Assembly (NCBI RefSeq): GCF_023101765.2
Contig: NC_064236.1
Coordinates: 20,513,571-20,577,570, forward strand
Direction of reading: 5' to 3'
Source: Spodoptera frugiperda
Lineage: Eukaryota; Arthropoda; Insecta; Lepidoptera; Noctuidae
DNA length: 64,000 nt
Shown here: positions 49,352 through 62,002 of the stretch, piece by piece
Position numbering within the stretch: the first letter of the stretch is position 1
Layout: each line of letters opens with the position of its first letter
The notes under the pieces: generated by a model
What the model saw: only the letters and a program-made list of their open reading frames with translations
Told to the model about the DNA's origin: nothing
The model's database searches: none
Position numbers and translations under genes: made by a program

Positions 49352-49394
49352 ATGATCGTATTCAGCAGTGTGATGGTGCTGGCCGCGCTACTGG
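49352..49394 (+). CDS. Signal-peptide first exon of an unidentified secreted protein
   Basis: This short exon encodes MIVFSSVMVLAALL plus one base of the next codon, then a strong donor (G|gtgagt at 49,395). The peptide is a hydrophobic secretion signal, and a phase-1 intron just after the signal is common in insect genes for extracellular proteins. It lies downstream of a TATA box at the expected distance. I could not find the second exon before 57,200, so it may lie past transposon-rich DNA or beyond the window. The product could be a cuticle protein, enzyme or peptide; the exon alone does not say. Its length keeps it below usual open-frame cut-offs. Confidence 0.5.
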
Positions 49395-51609
49395 GTGAGT
49401 GCCTCCTTGTTCAGTGTGTACCCTGGCGTGTGGCACCGGTCCTGCCACGTGCTCGCGCCAAGCGTGATGTAATTGTGGAAGTACAAAGTTGAGTAGAAAA
49501 ATATTTGTCTGGCAGTTCCAGTACTGTATGATGGTGTGTCTGGGAAACTATATATACCTGTAGGTATCATAATATGTTATTAAGGATAATAATTTACGAC
49601 TGTGTATAAGTGGCTCCATGTTAATCTAGCGCGATAAACTTCGTCCAGTAACCTTCCTTTCTTCTTTCCATTAATGTCACTTCTTTGGAAGAGCTCAATT
49701 CTGGGACAGAATCGAGCTTCTGCCATTTTACCTGAAATCCTGGAATCTAACAAGAAGCGTCCAAACATATTGACGTAGCATTGGAAGTGTCCGAGCGACC
49801 TGTGCGAATAACACATTTTTTGCGTATGTAAATAAATATAATAAACGCGACCTGCGAAGCTGGTTTGTCACGTACCTATACATATACACATACATACGTA
49901 CATATTTGATATAAGCATTATATAGGTAATAAATTATAATACGAGTACTAATAGTCAACCGGCGGCAGAGCAAACAATTTGAGATTTCGATCAAACTCTG
50001 CTAACTTACCTGATTCACAATTACACGTGTTGTGCTACTTATTAAATTTTTTGATACTCAAACGTTTAGAAGTTATTTCTTTTTGTGTTACTTTGTAGGA
50101 AAATAGTATTTTTTGTTATAGGTTGGGCCTTAATAAAGTTAAGCTAATTTTGATCCCTTGCCATATGCGTACATTCGTTTCATGTAAACCGTTTCCTGTC
50201 AATAATCATCACTGCAAATGATCCATAGTGTATCCCACATTATTTAGACTTTGCTCACAACAATATATTTGGCGATTATTTTTTATTAGTTTAGGATTTA
50301 CTATCAATCATATCATATAGTCTGGGTGTAAACCAACTGTAGATAGTATACGACATTAAAATATAAAAGTCGGTAGATAATTATGAGAAAGAGTGGAAAC
50401 CAACGTGTTACTATTTGTTGATAAAACTCTGACAAGAATATGAGTAAATAAACTACTGCTTATTGTTTTCATAATGATGATCTTGTTTCGGTTTTACCCT
50501 ATGATATTATACACATACTACTGCTAATTTTACACTATGTTCTGAATGGTTTGTAACAGTGTGTGTATATAAAAGAGTGTCTGACAACCTTTCCAACAAG
50601 TAATAAACCCAAATATCAAACTTTAAAGGTCAAAGACCTTTGCTGGCAAGTGTTCACACACTACGCTTTAAACGTGTTAAACATGTAGTGTCGGCGGAGT
50701 AGAAGACATTTGTGACCACCCCTCCTCCTCCCGTGGGTGTCGCGACAGCCGTATTAAGTGACTGAATATTGTACACACACCAAGCTACAGCGCTTTCAAA
50801 GCAGAACCATTAAAACAGCTACCTCCACCCGCCAGCCAAGCGTAGAAATTAAAACAAACCCCTCTGTGTAGAGTAGGCCCATAGTCCAAGAATGAACCGA
50901 CAGGACTGTCACAAGCTCATCTACCAACTTCTACCTACAGAATAGGTATAGATAGAACTAACCTTTTGAACCCACCCTCAGTATTTCTACGAAACAATTG
51001 AAATAAACCTGTGGACATGTCTGAAAAGGGAGGTTTTTCCTCTTAACTGGTCTCAGCAGAACAAAATTAAATACCAAAATATCATTTATCGCAAAAGATA
51101 AGTTGATATCTTTGGAGTTGTAAACCATCACCGTATAACTAATACATTAAGTATATAATGAGCCAGCTCTCTGTGTTATGTACTCGGAATGACCTTGGCA
51201 AAAGACTTGTTTATTTTTCTACACAAACAAAGCATCACATTGTTTTTATGTTAATTTTGATAATGATATTTTTTTCCTATGGGTTTAGCGGATAATTATT
51301 TAGTTTTTGTCTTTAGTCACAGCCGAGCAGGCTTAGCTTACCTCGGTAGACACGTGTATGAGGGAATGCTACGAACCTCTTGATTTTTTCCGTAAGAAGA
51401 ATTTATAAAACTGAGAAACTAATTACGAACAATGTACTTGCTAATTAGTTTACACAAACATTATAGTGCTGATAGGTACTAATATAAATATTATTTTCTA
51501 TTGAAAATGTCGAAAGACTAAAGACAATGGAATGATCTAAGTCACACCCACACTCTATTGCTTGGCTAACTGCTGTAATAACTATAATATTAGAAACTAT
51601 GTTTGTATC
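49395..51609. other. Probable first intron of the secreted-protein gene
   Basis: AT-rich, without any splice-bordered exon I trust. If the start exon is real this is its intron. Confidence 0.35.
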
Positions 51610-51900
51610 ACTAAGGCGTGACCAATTACTAAAACTCTCTCTCCCTCTCTGGTCGTCCCCTCGTGACTGAGGCTCGTGATCATCCTACCATCAGTTTGGA
51701 TCGGACGACTCCTGTCTGTGGCCATTTGTATTGTAGTGTAGATCCCCGAAGCTGGGTTGTCCTGGAGCTGGTCAGACCATCTGGTTGAGGATCATCCTCA
51801 TGCCCTTTTTTCCTCAACATTTCCCACAACAATTAGCTTCGCCAAGCTATCCTCCCCGCGTCTCGCTATACGACCAAAATACCTCAATAGCCGGCGAAAG
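51610..51900 (-). pseudogene. Decayed RTE-like LINE C-terminal fragment
   Basis: Read on the minus strand it gives YFGRIARRGEDSLAKLIVVG, then VEEKRA with stops, then STRWSDQLQD. This matches the pattern YFGH.ARR..DNLEKL...G.VEGKR.RGR...RW.DQ at the C-terminus of insect RTE-type endonuclease-reverse transcriptases. Two stop codons show it is dead. It lies antisense to the secreted-protein start exon. Confidence 0.7.
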
Positions 51901-54900
51901 CACAAAGTGCTCTGTGACTTTAAATTGCTATAATGTTGACACATTGGTTCGCCTGGCTGTCCACGACAAGTACAGCATTATTCGCCAACTCCACATTTCA
52001 AACGCAGCATCTATTCTTTGTCTCTCTCGCAAAAGGATAGTCCATGCTTCCACGCCTTATACAAATATTGCACAACTGCATGTATTTCTTAAAGGCAACA
52101 TTACTAACTAACTTAATTTTTCCATTTAGTTACTTTATTTTAGAAAAGTAAAAATGGTTCACTTCCCTTTATATCAAAAGTAAATTACTCAGCGACATAG
52201 ATTTCATCACGAACAAACAATTAAGTAGGCAAACGGTTTAGGAGCAATACTTTCAGTACACGGAATGGTACAGCCCTGCTGTCTCCTTTGTAAAAACTGA
52301 GGCTTTACCATACAATGGAACGGTAGCGAGGTCATTGCTTGATACAATTTCAATATCATTTACTTATTTATTGAGATCAGTGAGAGAGAGTAATGTTAAC
52401 CCTTCCGCGGCAACAAATTAAAATTGCAAGTAATGGAAGGTATAGTATATTAGACCAGAATCAACCTTTATTACTATTTTTGTTTTGCCCATATCAGGGG
52501 GTAGAGCAAACATTTCAGAGTTCGTGTCATTACTGAAAAAAAAGTTTATTAGATGGGACTAATAAAGTCATGACTAGTTGAAAAGGCTAGGTAGGTACAC
52601 TTAATTCTTGCACCTCTGTCTGGGCCCTCGAGAATTTTAATGAGCATATTCACTAATTAATTTACGCATTTGTACTTGACTTTTTGTTGTATGTGTACGG
52701 TTGATACGTGTAATACCGAAAAAAATATAAAATCCTCAATCTTGCCCTGCTTGATTAATTCAGTTAACATCAACACCTCTACCCATATTGATGACGTACA
52801 GCGTCTTTTTGACCTATGAGTATAAAAACATGTATTCAATATTTACAGTGACTAAGCGAGGGTTAGCACAAACCTATCACTTAATGTATGCACTGATCGC
52901 GTGTAACCTTGTCGCGTCGTTGGGCGGCGCTTGCGCATCCGATGTCAGGGCTCCCACACAATTGATCTGGAGTAAACGACAACTAATTAATGTTACATTT
53001 ATTAGCATAATAGTTGAGTAATTATAGAGAGATGTATCTGATTGATGATCCCAAGTCAAGACTCAAGGGTCAAAGTATTGCAATACCAAGGTTAAAAACA
53101 TTGTTTTGTAGTATACCATAATAATCATATGATAGTACGAGTAGAAAGTATAGAACCAGTTCCTCACAATTACTGTACTAAACAGCTACAACCTCAAAAC
53201 TTATAATTCAAACTTTATCTGCAGTGGAATAGTGTCACACAGGCATTTTGTTATGCATGGTTATCTAAATATATACATAAGAACAACCTTAGGATTCTTA
53301 GACATAAGTCTAAGATCCGATTCAACTATTAAAACCTTTAACTTTTCGTAGAAGAAATCCCACAACGTGACTCGGCATGGGATTTCCCGTTGAATGCTAG
53401 TTGCCTACATAAAAGTTAAATATAATATGTTCTATCAAATTAGCCCTCGTTATCTGTAGCTCGTCATAATTATGTTGTTCACGGACCTTCTAGACGCACA
53501 CTAATTGTACCACTACATCACTTATTTCCAAGTTCACTACTATTCTAATTGCTGTTTCCCGTGCAGTAACTGGGTGACAAGTTGCAGTAACTACTGTCTT
53601 TTTGTTCGTTATTAATCAGTTAGATATCTGTTAAATAGATATCTGTGAAGATTATCAAACTCGCTGATAACTTGCCTAACTTAGCCACGTTATACATAAA
53701 CATTATGTATACAGTAACTTATTGGAATTCGCTCTTGGCGATTCAATTCTAATGAATCCTCTCTGTTACGTTAGTATAACAAAAACATTGTTTGGTTTCG
53801 ATCATAATTATAATTGTTACTAGGGGCAACTACCCAAACGCTAGCATTGCACCAAATTATCAGCACTCTGAATAAATCGACTTTCACTTACTAATTTGGG
53901 TTTCCACACTTATAAATAAATAAATGTATGTTTTTGGAATCCTGCTATTGGGAAAATGATATTTTGAGACCTCAAATTAGTGGAAAACAGTGATAGTTAG
54001 ATGCTGATAATTGGGTTGCTCTATGCTAGTAATTGGTGGCGATGGTGCCAGTAAATGGTGACAGACCCATTTTTTATTCTTACTTGTCTAAATAATCTTA
54101 GATAGAGATCAATCATGTTTTTCTTTTATTATCGTCTTCCTTATTAAATATTATAACTATGAAATTTGCCTTAACGGGTGAAAGCCTTTTTTTCACAATA
54201 ATAAATTGGCTTAAATTAGGACTAACTCTTAAAGTGCTGATAATTGGGTACTTTACCCTATGATAATTCCAAACCAACGCGGCCCACCGTACCCTTTCTT
54301 AAGAGTATCTGTCAATGCACTATAACCACAATACGTTGCAGTAGATTTACTTCATCTACACCTAATGTCCCAGAATGTGCATTGTATATGTAATGTAGGG
54401 TTCAGTAACACGGTGAGCTGACTCACATCTCCACAATTTGTTGCATTATCGGTTAAACCACTAAACACGGTTTAATCCGCAAGGCGTGGAGCACGACCAC
54501 ACCAATACTGTTATTATAACTCCTAAGTATGAACACATCAATGAAACTACTTCTAGATGGTCCTTGTGTGATCACAAGTAGGTACATGCACGTTGATAGG
54601 CCCGGGCCTACAACACTCCTTAAATCAGTGTCCACCGTTAGATTACGCCACACATCTTTCTAATTCACAAGTTTTGTAACATCGTCGATTTATGGACAAA
54701 AATTTACCAAACCAGACACTAATTAGGATTTTATTGGAATACTTTCCATTCGATCTCATCCGTCACTAGTGTGGAGCGTGGGTTGGACTCACACACTTTA
54801 ATCGTGAACAAAACAATCGTATACATAATATACAATTGACTACTAATAACATTCGTCCTAGGCCGTGAGCGAGGCCACAGATTCGCAAACCGCTTGCCAT

Positions 54901-57221
54901 TAATTTTTTCCTCGAGTGCAATATGTTGAAGGCAAGCGTTTTATCTCAACTCGAGCTCTTCCAATCTCGACAACTCATAGCCACTCTATCAATAAGATAT
55001 CGAAAAGCCATAAAAAGGAAATCATTAGTTACGTTAACATGGAAGTAAGACTGAGAGATGACTTTCTACGGTGATGTAATAGCATTCCTTTAATGGTGCA
55101 TGAATTATAGAACATCACATGATTTCGACGTATGAACTCAAAAAGATTGCTGACTGAGTGCCGCACCGCCTGCAGCTTGCACCGGCGCGCGGCGCTCGCC
55201 TGCACGCGTAGCTCGCTACGTCACGAACCGTTCGCGGTCGCTAGTACCGCGCCAACCGCGTGTACTCGCCTGCAGTCGGAAGGCACCTTAATGCTCAGCC
55301 AATTGACTCCTTCATTTAGCCCGATCACTCTCTGCTAATAGACTTGCCAACTTAGCGTATCACGGGAGTTCTACAGACAACTTTAACTAGCGAGCTTCTA
55401 CGCCTATATTACAGTTTAAAAATTAACGTGCCATTGTTCAGTTGATTGTGCCAATTTTAATAGCATTACAATGTGTTTTTGAAGTTAGATTTCATCTAAA
55501 TTAGAGAAAACTAACTTTTGAACATAATTTTGCTTCTCGTCCTTGATGTTACAGACTCAGCTCGTGTAATTAAAATCTTAACATTGTGTGTCAGTGCGAT
55601 GTCGTTTATAACATGCGTTTGTGTTTCGCATGTATTTCCTGTCACAGGTTTGGAAAGAGAAGTTCCTATGTACTACAATTATAAAATATCCTGATTATTA
55701 TTATGTAAACAAATAAAGTATATACATGTTTGCTCTCTTCTTTCCAACTACACCTTGGCATATTCATATTGATCGTATCGTAGACAGTTGCTCTGCCTGA
55801 TATTCACGAGCCACTATTTTGTCTTCCTTGTAGCGACACTCGATTTCGGCCTGTCAATGCTAACATAGGCCGACTAATTATAATAATAGTTGTATTGTCG
55901 ATGGGCAAGGCCGGGCCCACACTCGACCATTGTTGCGACTCATTATGTGATTATTTCTATATTTATTTAATTTTAACACATCTTGTTGGAACCGGGAAGA
56001 ATATTATGAATTTGCGTGGCATTGTCCGATGATACGCAAACTGCACAGATGTGGTCCCAGGGCCGTGCCTTGCGAAGCCCTTGTACATCGAACACGAATG
56101 ATCTCAAGCTTCTCATCATTGACAATCTCGTAGGGATTTTAATATAAATATGATTATGCCTACTACCTACACGGGCGTATGTGCTTACTAAAAATATGTT
56201 AATCGCGAAAAAGGTGACCTAATTCTTGGTCTTGCCCAAGTTTTATTGTTTTACTTTCTTCTTTTATAAGTAAACAACTTTTTACATTTCCCTCAACATT
56301 CAAGTAAAATCCTCAATCAAGTACGTATGAGCAGTTAGCGAGTAAATGAACACCCTTACTTGACTTTCAAATATACATTGGTCAGTCTCCAAAATAAATC
56401 TGAAATTATGTCCAGAGTATCGCAACAGACTCATTGTCTATGGGACATGACACATCTGGCTAAAGAGAAGAAGTTTTAAGAAGAAGGAGAATTTATGAAT
56501 TCCAAAATGGTTATTGACGTTGGTCTGTACGAGTATGTACAAGTATTGCACAATGTCAGCTCATTGCCCGCCAGCTCCAGTGGCGCTGGCCACACAGTTC
56601 AAGTTCAAGACGAAGTCCGAGCGACACCTGAGTGTTGTTACGTAACCCTTTATGTAGATAGCATCAACAACTATTTTTACGCCTCGGTAGTCATAACTAG
56701 AAGTAGTTTTGGTTTAGGGTGGATCCTATTGTTCCTAATCCTCCAATAATCCATTGGTCTTTTTGATCTATAGCTCCAGTAAAGAGTCGAAGTGTTTGGG
56801 AAGATGAATGAATGTGATGGAAAATAAAAAAGTACGTAAACTTCTACAGTTTCAACCTAAGTATACTCTACTATCTACTTAGGATAAATGTGTGTTGGTA
56901 ATCCAATAACGCTATGGCACACAACAATACTTTCTCAAAATGTCAATTTCCTCATTAATGTAACTGCACACGGAAATGTTATATCAATAACAACTATTTG
57001 ACACTCAATTGTCAACTCATTGCCATAAACAATACAGTTCAAAGTTTGTTGATTATTTGTATTAAGTAATTGATTAATACTTTGAAATGTAATTAGAATC
57101 AACATCACTTGACATCTGAGGTCTTGGTTGTTCACAAAAAATATAGCCATTTGAATTTATTCAGTTTCGATTTCAATACAACTATATTAATACGTTAAGT
57201 AAGTAACTTAAAGGAACTAAA
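51901..57221. other. Gene-poor stretch
   Basis: No gene or named repeat is called. A GC-rich patch at 55,150-55,290 and an open frame at 56,495-56,749 stand out from the AT-rich background, but neither has a known domain or clear splice borders. Confidence 0.35.
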
Positions 57222-57650
57222 AAAATAAATTAAAAATTTAAAAAACCGACACAAAAACTTAATTTCCCTTTAAAAAGTAAAAAATAATAAAAGAAACTTA
57301 ATCTTAAAGTAGGTACCCAAGAATGTATTAATAATTCTAAAAAAAAAGACGTCGCGTTGGGAGACCGCTCCTAATTATTTCTTACTTATCTACGATTTTT
57401 TCATAACTACCACATGCTTGGTGTTAACATTAAAGTAAATTGATGTTTAAGTACTTAACTATAACGCAGAAAATAGAAATATAGCGGCGCGGGCGGCGGT
57501 GTACAGTCCGTATTCATGCGGTTCCCCAACGCGACGTATTTTTTTATTATTATTATTACAGTCTTAGGTACTTTAAGTTTCTTTTATTATTTTTTACTTT
57601 TTAAAGGGAAATTAAGTTTTTGTGTCGGGGCTTTTTTTAACCCCCGACGC
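57222..57650. mobile_element. Foldback element 1 (A arms)
   Basis: Left arm 57,222-57,378 and right arm 57,519-57,650 are inverted copies of a block with cgacacaaaaactta, ctttaaaaagtaaaaaataa and acgcgacgt. The 140-bp spacer is itself an inverted copy of the spacer of element 2 (58,379-58,536). Confidence 0.75.
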
Positions 57651-57677
57651 AAAAAGAGGGGTGTTATAAGTTTGACG

Positions 57678-57708
<31 letters not shown>

Positions 57709-57945
57709 GGCATCATAACTCCCGAACGGATGCAGTGATTTCAATTTAGTTTTTTTCGTATGAAAGGGGACTTATGTGCGAGTGTTTTTAGACATGTTTG
57801 ATGAAAATCGGTTGAGCCGTTTTAAAGTTATGGGCGGTGAAAGTGGGGAGATTAGCCGAAGGTCTGCAAATATACTGGAATGGGGTCTCAAATTAAACCG
57901 CACTGAAAGAAGATATTGAAAGATATTATTTATTTGTATTAACAA
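57640..57945 (-). repeat. B repeat, inverted copy
   Basis: Reverse-orientation copy of the block at 60,200-60,500 and 61,020-61,346. It includes aagaggggtgttataagtt, a (gtct)n microsatellite at 57,678-57,709, cataactcccgaacggatgc and a cggttgagccgttttaaag core. It shares the ccccgac terminal word with the A arms. No coding frame; family not assigned. Confidence 0.75.
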
Positions 57946-58230
57946 AAATAAAAAAATTAATTAAAAAAAAATAATTAAAAATTTAATAAAATACAAAATT
58001 TTTAATTTAACGTTTTATTATTAACAAAATACTTGCACCAATGTAATCTTTAGCCTACTTATAGAAACAAAAACTAGTAATTAATAAGTCAAAATAAATA
58101 AATAAATAAAAGCAAACGAACTCGACCTTAGATGTAATCTTTAGCTTAACAAGAATCGAAATTATAGTAAGTATATGTAATATACTAAGCCTAACTTAAC
58201 CTAACCTACCTATAAAAAGTATGAAATAAA

Positions 58231-58660
58231 AAATTAAATTAAAAATTTAAAAAACCCCCGACATAAAAACTTAGTTTCCCTTTAAAAAGTAAAAAATAAT
58301 AAAAGAAACTTAATCTTAAAGTACCTAAGAATGTACTAATAATTCTAAAAAAAATACGTCTCGTTGGGGGACCGCATGAATACGGACTGCACACCGCCGC
58401 CCACGCCGTTATATTTCTAATTTCTGCGTTATAGTTAAATATCATAACTATCATATCATAACATCAATTTACTTAAATGTTAACACCAAGCATGTGATAC
58501 TTATGAACAAATCGTAGATAAGTAACAAATAATTAGGAGCGGTCCCCCAACGCGACGTATTTTTTTAGAATTATTAGTACATTCTTAGGTACTTTAAGAT
58601 TAAGTTTCTTTTATTATTTTTTACTTTTTAAAGGGAAACTAAGTTTTTAATTTCATACTT
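58231..58660. mobile_element. Foldback element 2 (A arms)
   Basis: Arms 58,231-58,378 and 58,537-58,660, inverted to each other. The whole element is an inverted copy of element 1, so 57,222-58,660 is a large imperfect palindrome centred near 57,950. The pairing extends outwards to 58,145 and 58,735 (around taggttaggttaag). Confidence 0.75.
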
Positions 58661-58735
58661 TTTATAGGTAGGTTAGGTTAAGCTAGGCTTAGTATATTAC
58701 ACCTTCTTACTATAATTTCGATTCTTGTTACCCGA

Positions 58736-59706
58736 CTGCCAAGGAAGGGTTATGTTTTTCGCGCGTATCTTGTATGTATGAGCCTAATATTCTTTATTAC
58801 CTCATTTCTTCGAAACGGCTTGATGGATTTCGACAATCAGGGTATCGTTAGATTCGTCTTAATTACCCAAGTGTTCTTAGATATGTGACGTAAAACAAAA
58901 ACCAACATGGCGGCCGTGAGGCGCCCTAGATAGGAGTAAAAAAAATTTTTTTATTTGCTACAATATGGGTATCAAATTAAAGAGCTCATCATGAGGATTC
59001 CAAAATGGTATATCACTGACATATAGAAAAAAATACTATGTGCAATTATGTTCTTTATTATCCAAACTAAATACTCGTATAGGTACTACGCGACGCGATT
59101 GACTAGCGGTGTCTGAACTTAAAAGTGAAAAGTGATAATAAAAGTACGTCTTAACTAAATTATTTACAATGAATTTATTTATAAATAAAGGACTAGCGAC
59201 CCGCCCTCGCTTTGCTGAACGTTAAATAAGGAATCTATCTACATAGTCGTTTACCTATAGCCCATGCGACGCGTCAACTGTAAAGACCGTTTTTTGTCTA
59301 AAACTAGTAGAAATTTTGAAACAGTGTAAAGAGCAAATTTTATCTTCATTTAATGTAGAAAATTAATAGACTATTTAAAAGGATAAGGATTAATACTATT
59401 ACGGACAAAAACCCCTCACAATAAAAGATCCAAAAAAAATATATTAAATAGTCCACACGACGAAAATTCTTTTAAAGAATTAGACCGTTTACGAAATTTG
59501 TAAATAGTAAATTTTACTGCCCTTAATCCTTCGTCTTTTTCTAATTCCTTTACTCTCTTTGTGTTACGCAATTAATCTAAAATAACTGGATCGACGTGTG
59601 TTATTTTTTTATTATCTTGGTATTGGAAGTAGTTCTCTCGTGTCGCGGGTGAAATCTTGAGAAACACATAGCCGTATTATAACTAACTAAAAAGTGTTAA
59701 ATAAAA
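58736..59706. other. Repeat-derived spacer
   Basis: It starts with the block ccgactgccaaggaagggtt, also present inverted at 40,987-41,005. At 59,193 an A followed by CTAG and gacccgccctcgctttgctg resembles another inverted Helitron end; its other border is not visible. No genes. Confidence 0.5.
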
Positions 59707-59981
59707 ATAAATAAATTTAAAAAATTAAAAAACCGTGTAATAGTCGGGACCCATTAAATAAACTAGACTAAAATCATTCAATATGGGTCCCGAATGTTGC
59801 ACTCAATTATGTTTCGCATAAGATTATTATTTTTTGTGTATTGATTATGAAATTATTTAATTTGGTGGTAATAGCATTGCTATCTACACTTTTAGACTAA
59901 GCTTGTTTTTTACTTTTCAGTTTTTATTTAAAGTGTTTTTTATGCAGTCGGGTTTTTTAATTTTTTAAATTTATTTATTTT
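59707..59981. repeat. Small foldback
   Basis: The ends 59,707-59,737 and 59,951-59,981 are inverted copies over about 31 bases (aaattaaaaaaccg and its complement). Inside, gggaccca and tgggtccc form another short inverted pair. Confidence 0.65.
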
Positions 59982-59984
59982 TTA

Positions 59985-60424
59985 AGGTTAAAATTACATT
60001 CGAGGTCAAGCTCGTTCGCTTTTATTTATTTTTTTTACTTATTAATTACTAGTTTTTGTTTCTATAAGTAGGCTAAAGATTACATAGGTGCAGGTTTCCT
60101 TTGTAAATAATAAATCGTTAAATTAAAAATTTTATATTTTTGTATTTTATTAATTTTTTTTTAATATTTTATTTATTTTTTTATTCTTGTTAGTATGAAA
60201 AAATAATATCTTTCAATATTTTCTTTCAGTGCGGTTTCATTTGAGACCCTATCCCAGTATATTTGCAGACCTTCGGTTAATCTCCCCACTTTCACCGCCC
60301 ATAACTTTAAAACGGCTCTACCGATTTTCATCAAACATGTCTAAGAACACTCGCAAATAAGTCCCCTGTAATACAAAAAAAAACTAAATTGAAATCACTG
60401 CATCCGTTCGGGAGCTATGATGCC

Positions 60425-60459
<35 letters not shown>

Positions 60460-60605
60460 CGTCAAACTTATAACACCCCTCTTTTTGCGTCGGGGGTTAA
60501 TAAATTAAAATCCCTGCATCCGTTTGGGAGTTATGATGCCACAGACAGTCAGACAGACACGTCAAACTTATAACACCCCTCTTTTTGCGTCGGGGGTTAA
60601 TAAAC
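59985..60605 (+). repeat. B repeat with long AT-rich arm and partial duplication
   Basis: Positions 59,985-60,490 are an inverted copy of 57,640-58,145, giving arms of about 500 bp separated by 1.84 kb. The terminal 100 bp (tgcatccgtt...gcgtcgggggtta) is then repeated once at 60,500-60,605. It contains a (gaca)n microsatellite at 60,427-60,460. Confidence 0.75.
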
Positions 60606-60659
60606 TAGAACAGAACTGAATAAAGATAACTGTTACATTTAACTCCTGTGTGATAATAA

Positions 60660-60905
60660 TAAAAAACCCCCGACACAAAAACTTAACTTCCCTTTAAAAA
60701 GTAAAAAATAATAAAAAATACGTCGCGTTGGGGGACCGCTCCTAATTTTGTGTTTAAGTTCATCTTCGTTGCTTAATTGAACTATTTGTATTTAAATTGT
60801 TGGTTTAGGAGCGGTCCCCCAACGCGACGTATTTTTTATTATTTTTTACTTTTTAAAGGGAAGTTAAGTTTTTGTGTCGGGGGTTTTTTAAATTTTTAAT
60901 TTAAT
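60660..60905. mobile_element. Foldback element 3 (A arms)
   Basis: Arms 60,660-60,748 and 60,806-60,905 are nearly perfect inverted copies over about 85 bases, with a 58-bp spacer unlike that of elements 1 and 2. A third partial A arm follows directly at 60,908-60,985. Confidence 0.8.
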
Positions 60906-61019
60906 TTTTTTTTATTATTTTTTACTTTTTAAAGGGAAGTTAAGTTTTTGTGTCGGGGGTTTTTAAATTTTTAATTTAATTTTTTATTTCATACTTTTTA
61001 AAGGTAGGTTCGGTTAGAC

Positions 61020-61346
61020 TTATTCTTTCAATATTTTCTTTCAGTGCGGTTTCATTTGAGACCCCATCCCAGTTTATTTGCCGACATTTGGTTACTCTCT
61101 CCACTCTTACCGCCCACAACTTTAAAACGGCTCAACCGATTTTCATCAAACATGTCTAAGAACACTCGCACATAAGTCACCTTTAATACAAAAAAAACTA
61201 AATTGAAATCACTGCATCCGTTCGGGAGTTATGATGCCACAGACAGACACACAGACAGACAGACAGACAGACAGACAGACCGACAGACAGACCGACAGAC
61301 AGACACGTCAAACTTATAACACCCCTCTTTTTTGCGTCGGGGGTTA
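61020..61346 (+). repeat. B repeat, third copy
   Basis: Same orientation as 60,200-60,500. It contains an interrupted (gaca)n tract at 61,243-61,306 and ends tttgcgtcgggggttaa. Confidence 0.75.
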
Positions 61347-62002
61347 AAAATGAAAAGGATAATAAATTAACCAATATTGGATTCGAACCCAACACTTCTT
61401 GCACTTGAACTAACTACCACGAAGTGAGTAATTGTTATAAAATTATTTTTAAAATATAGTTTTCATAAATAGTCCATTGTCATCCTATAAGAACATTATT
61501 ATATGGAGATTTATTGAGTCCGTGTCCTTCAGGCACACTATTGTCCTGCGGCATTTTCCATAGACGTAGATACGTCTCCTTTTTCCTAGACTTGTAAGGT
61601 TCCTGCACATTCAGGTCGCACTAAGTTCTGATGCTATTCATCTTACATCTAATTAACTAAGTATGTCCTTATGTTACCGTCACAATAGAAGCCAACCACT
61701 GACAGACAACATCCGACACTGTGCTTCTGAATGTATCAAAAGCCATTGTGAACTGAATCTTAGAGTTCACTTCGAGTCACACAATAATTACATATATTAT
61801 CTAATACACATGTATAACCAAGTAAATGGTATCACCTAGGAGGTTTAGAGGGTTAAGACTAAAGCCAATCTCCGCAAAGATGAAGATCTATCTAAAAACC
61901 AATAATAAGTTATGGACAAGGAGTCATAAACAATAAAGTAGATAGGTACTTATTAAAACAGCTCAAATAAAAAGCGATAAGATAAATAGAAAAGATGATC
62001 GT
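61347..62002. other. Spacer before the terminal LINE
   Basis: AT-rich, without a gene I can name. Its last part may belong to the 5' region of the LINE, whose left border I could not place. Confidence 0.4.

Noticed and set aside
55132..55338. GC-rich plus-strand frame
   Set aside because: Composition stands out but no domain, acceptor or donor supports an exon.
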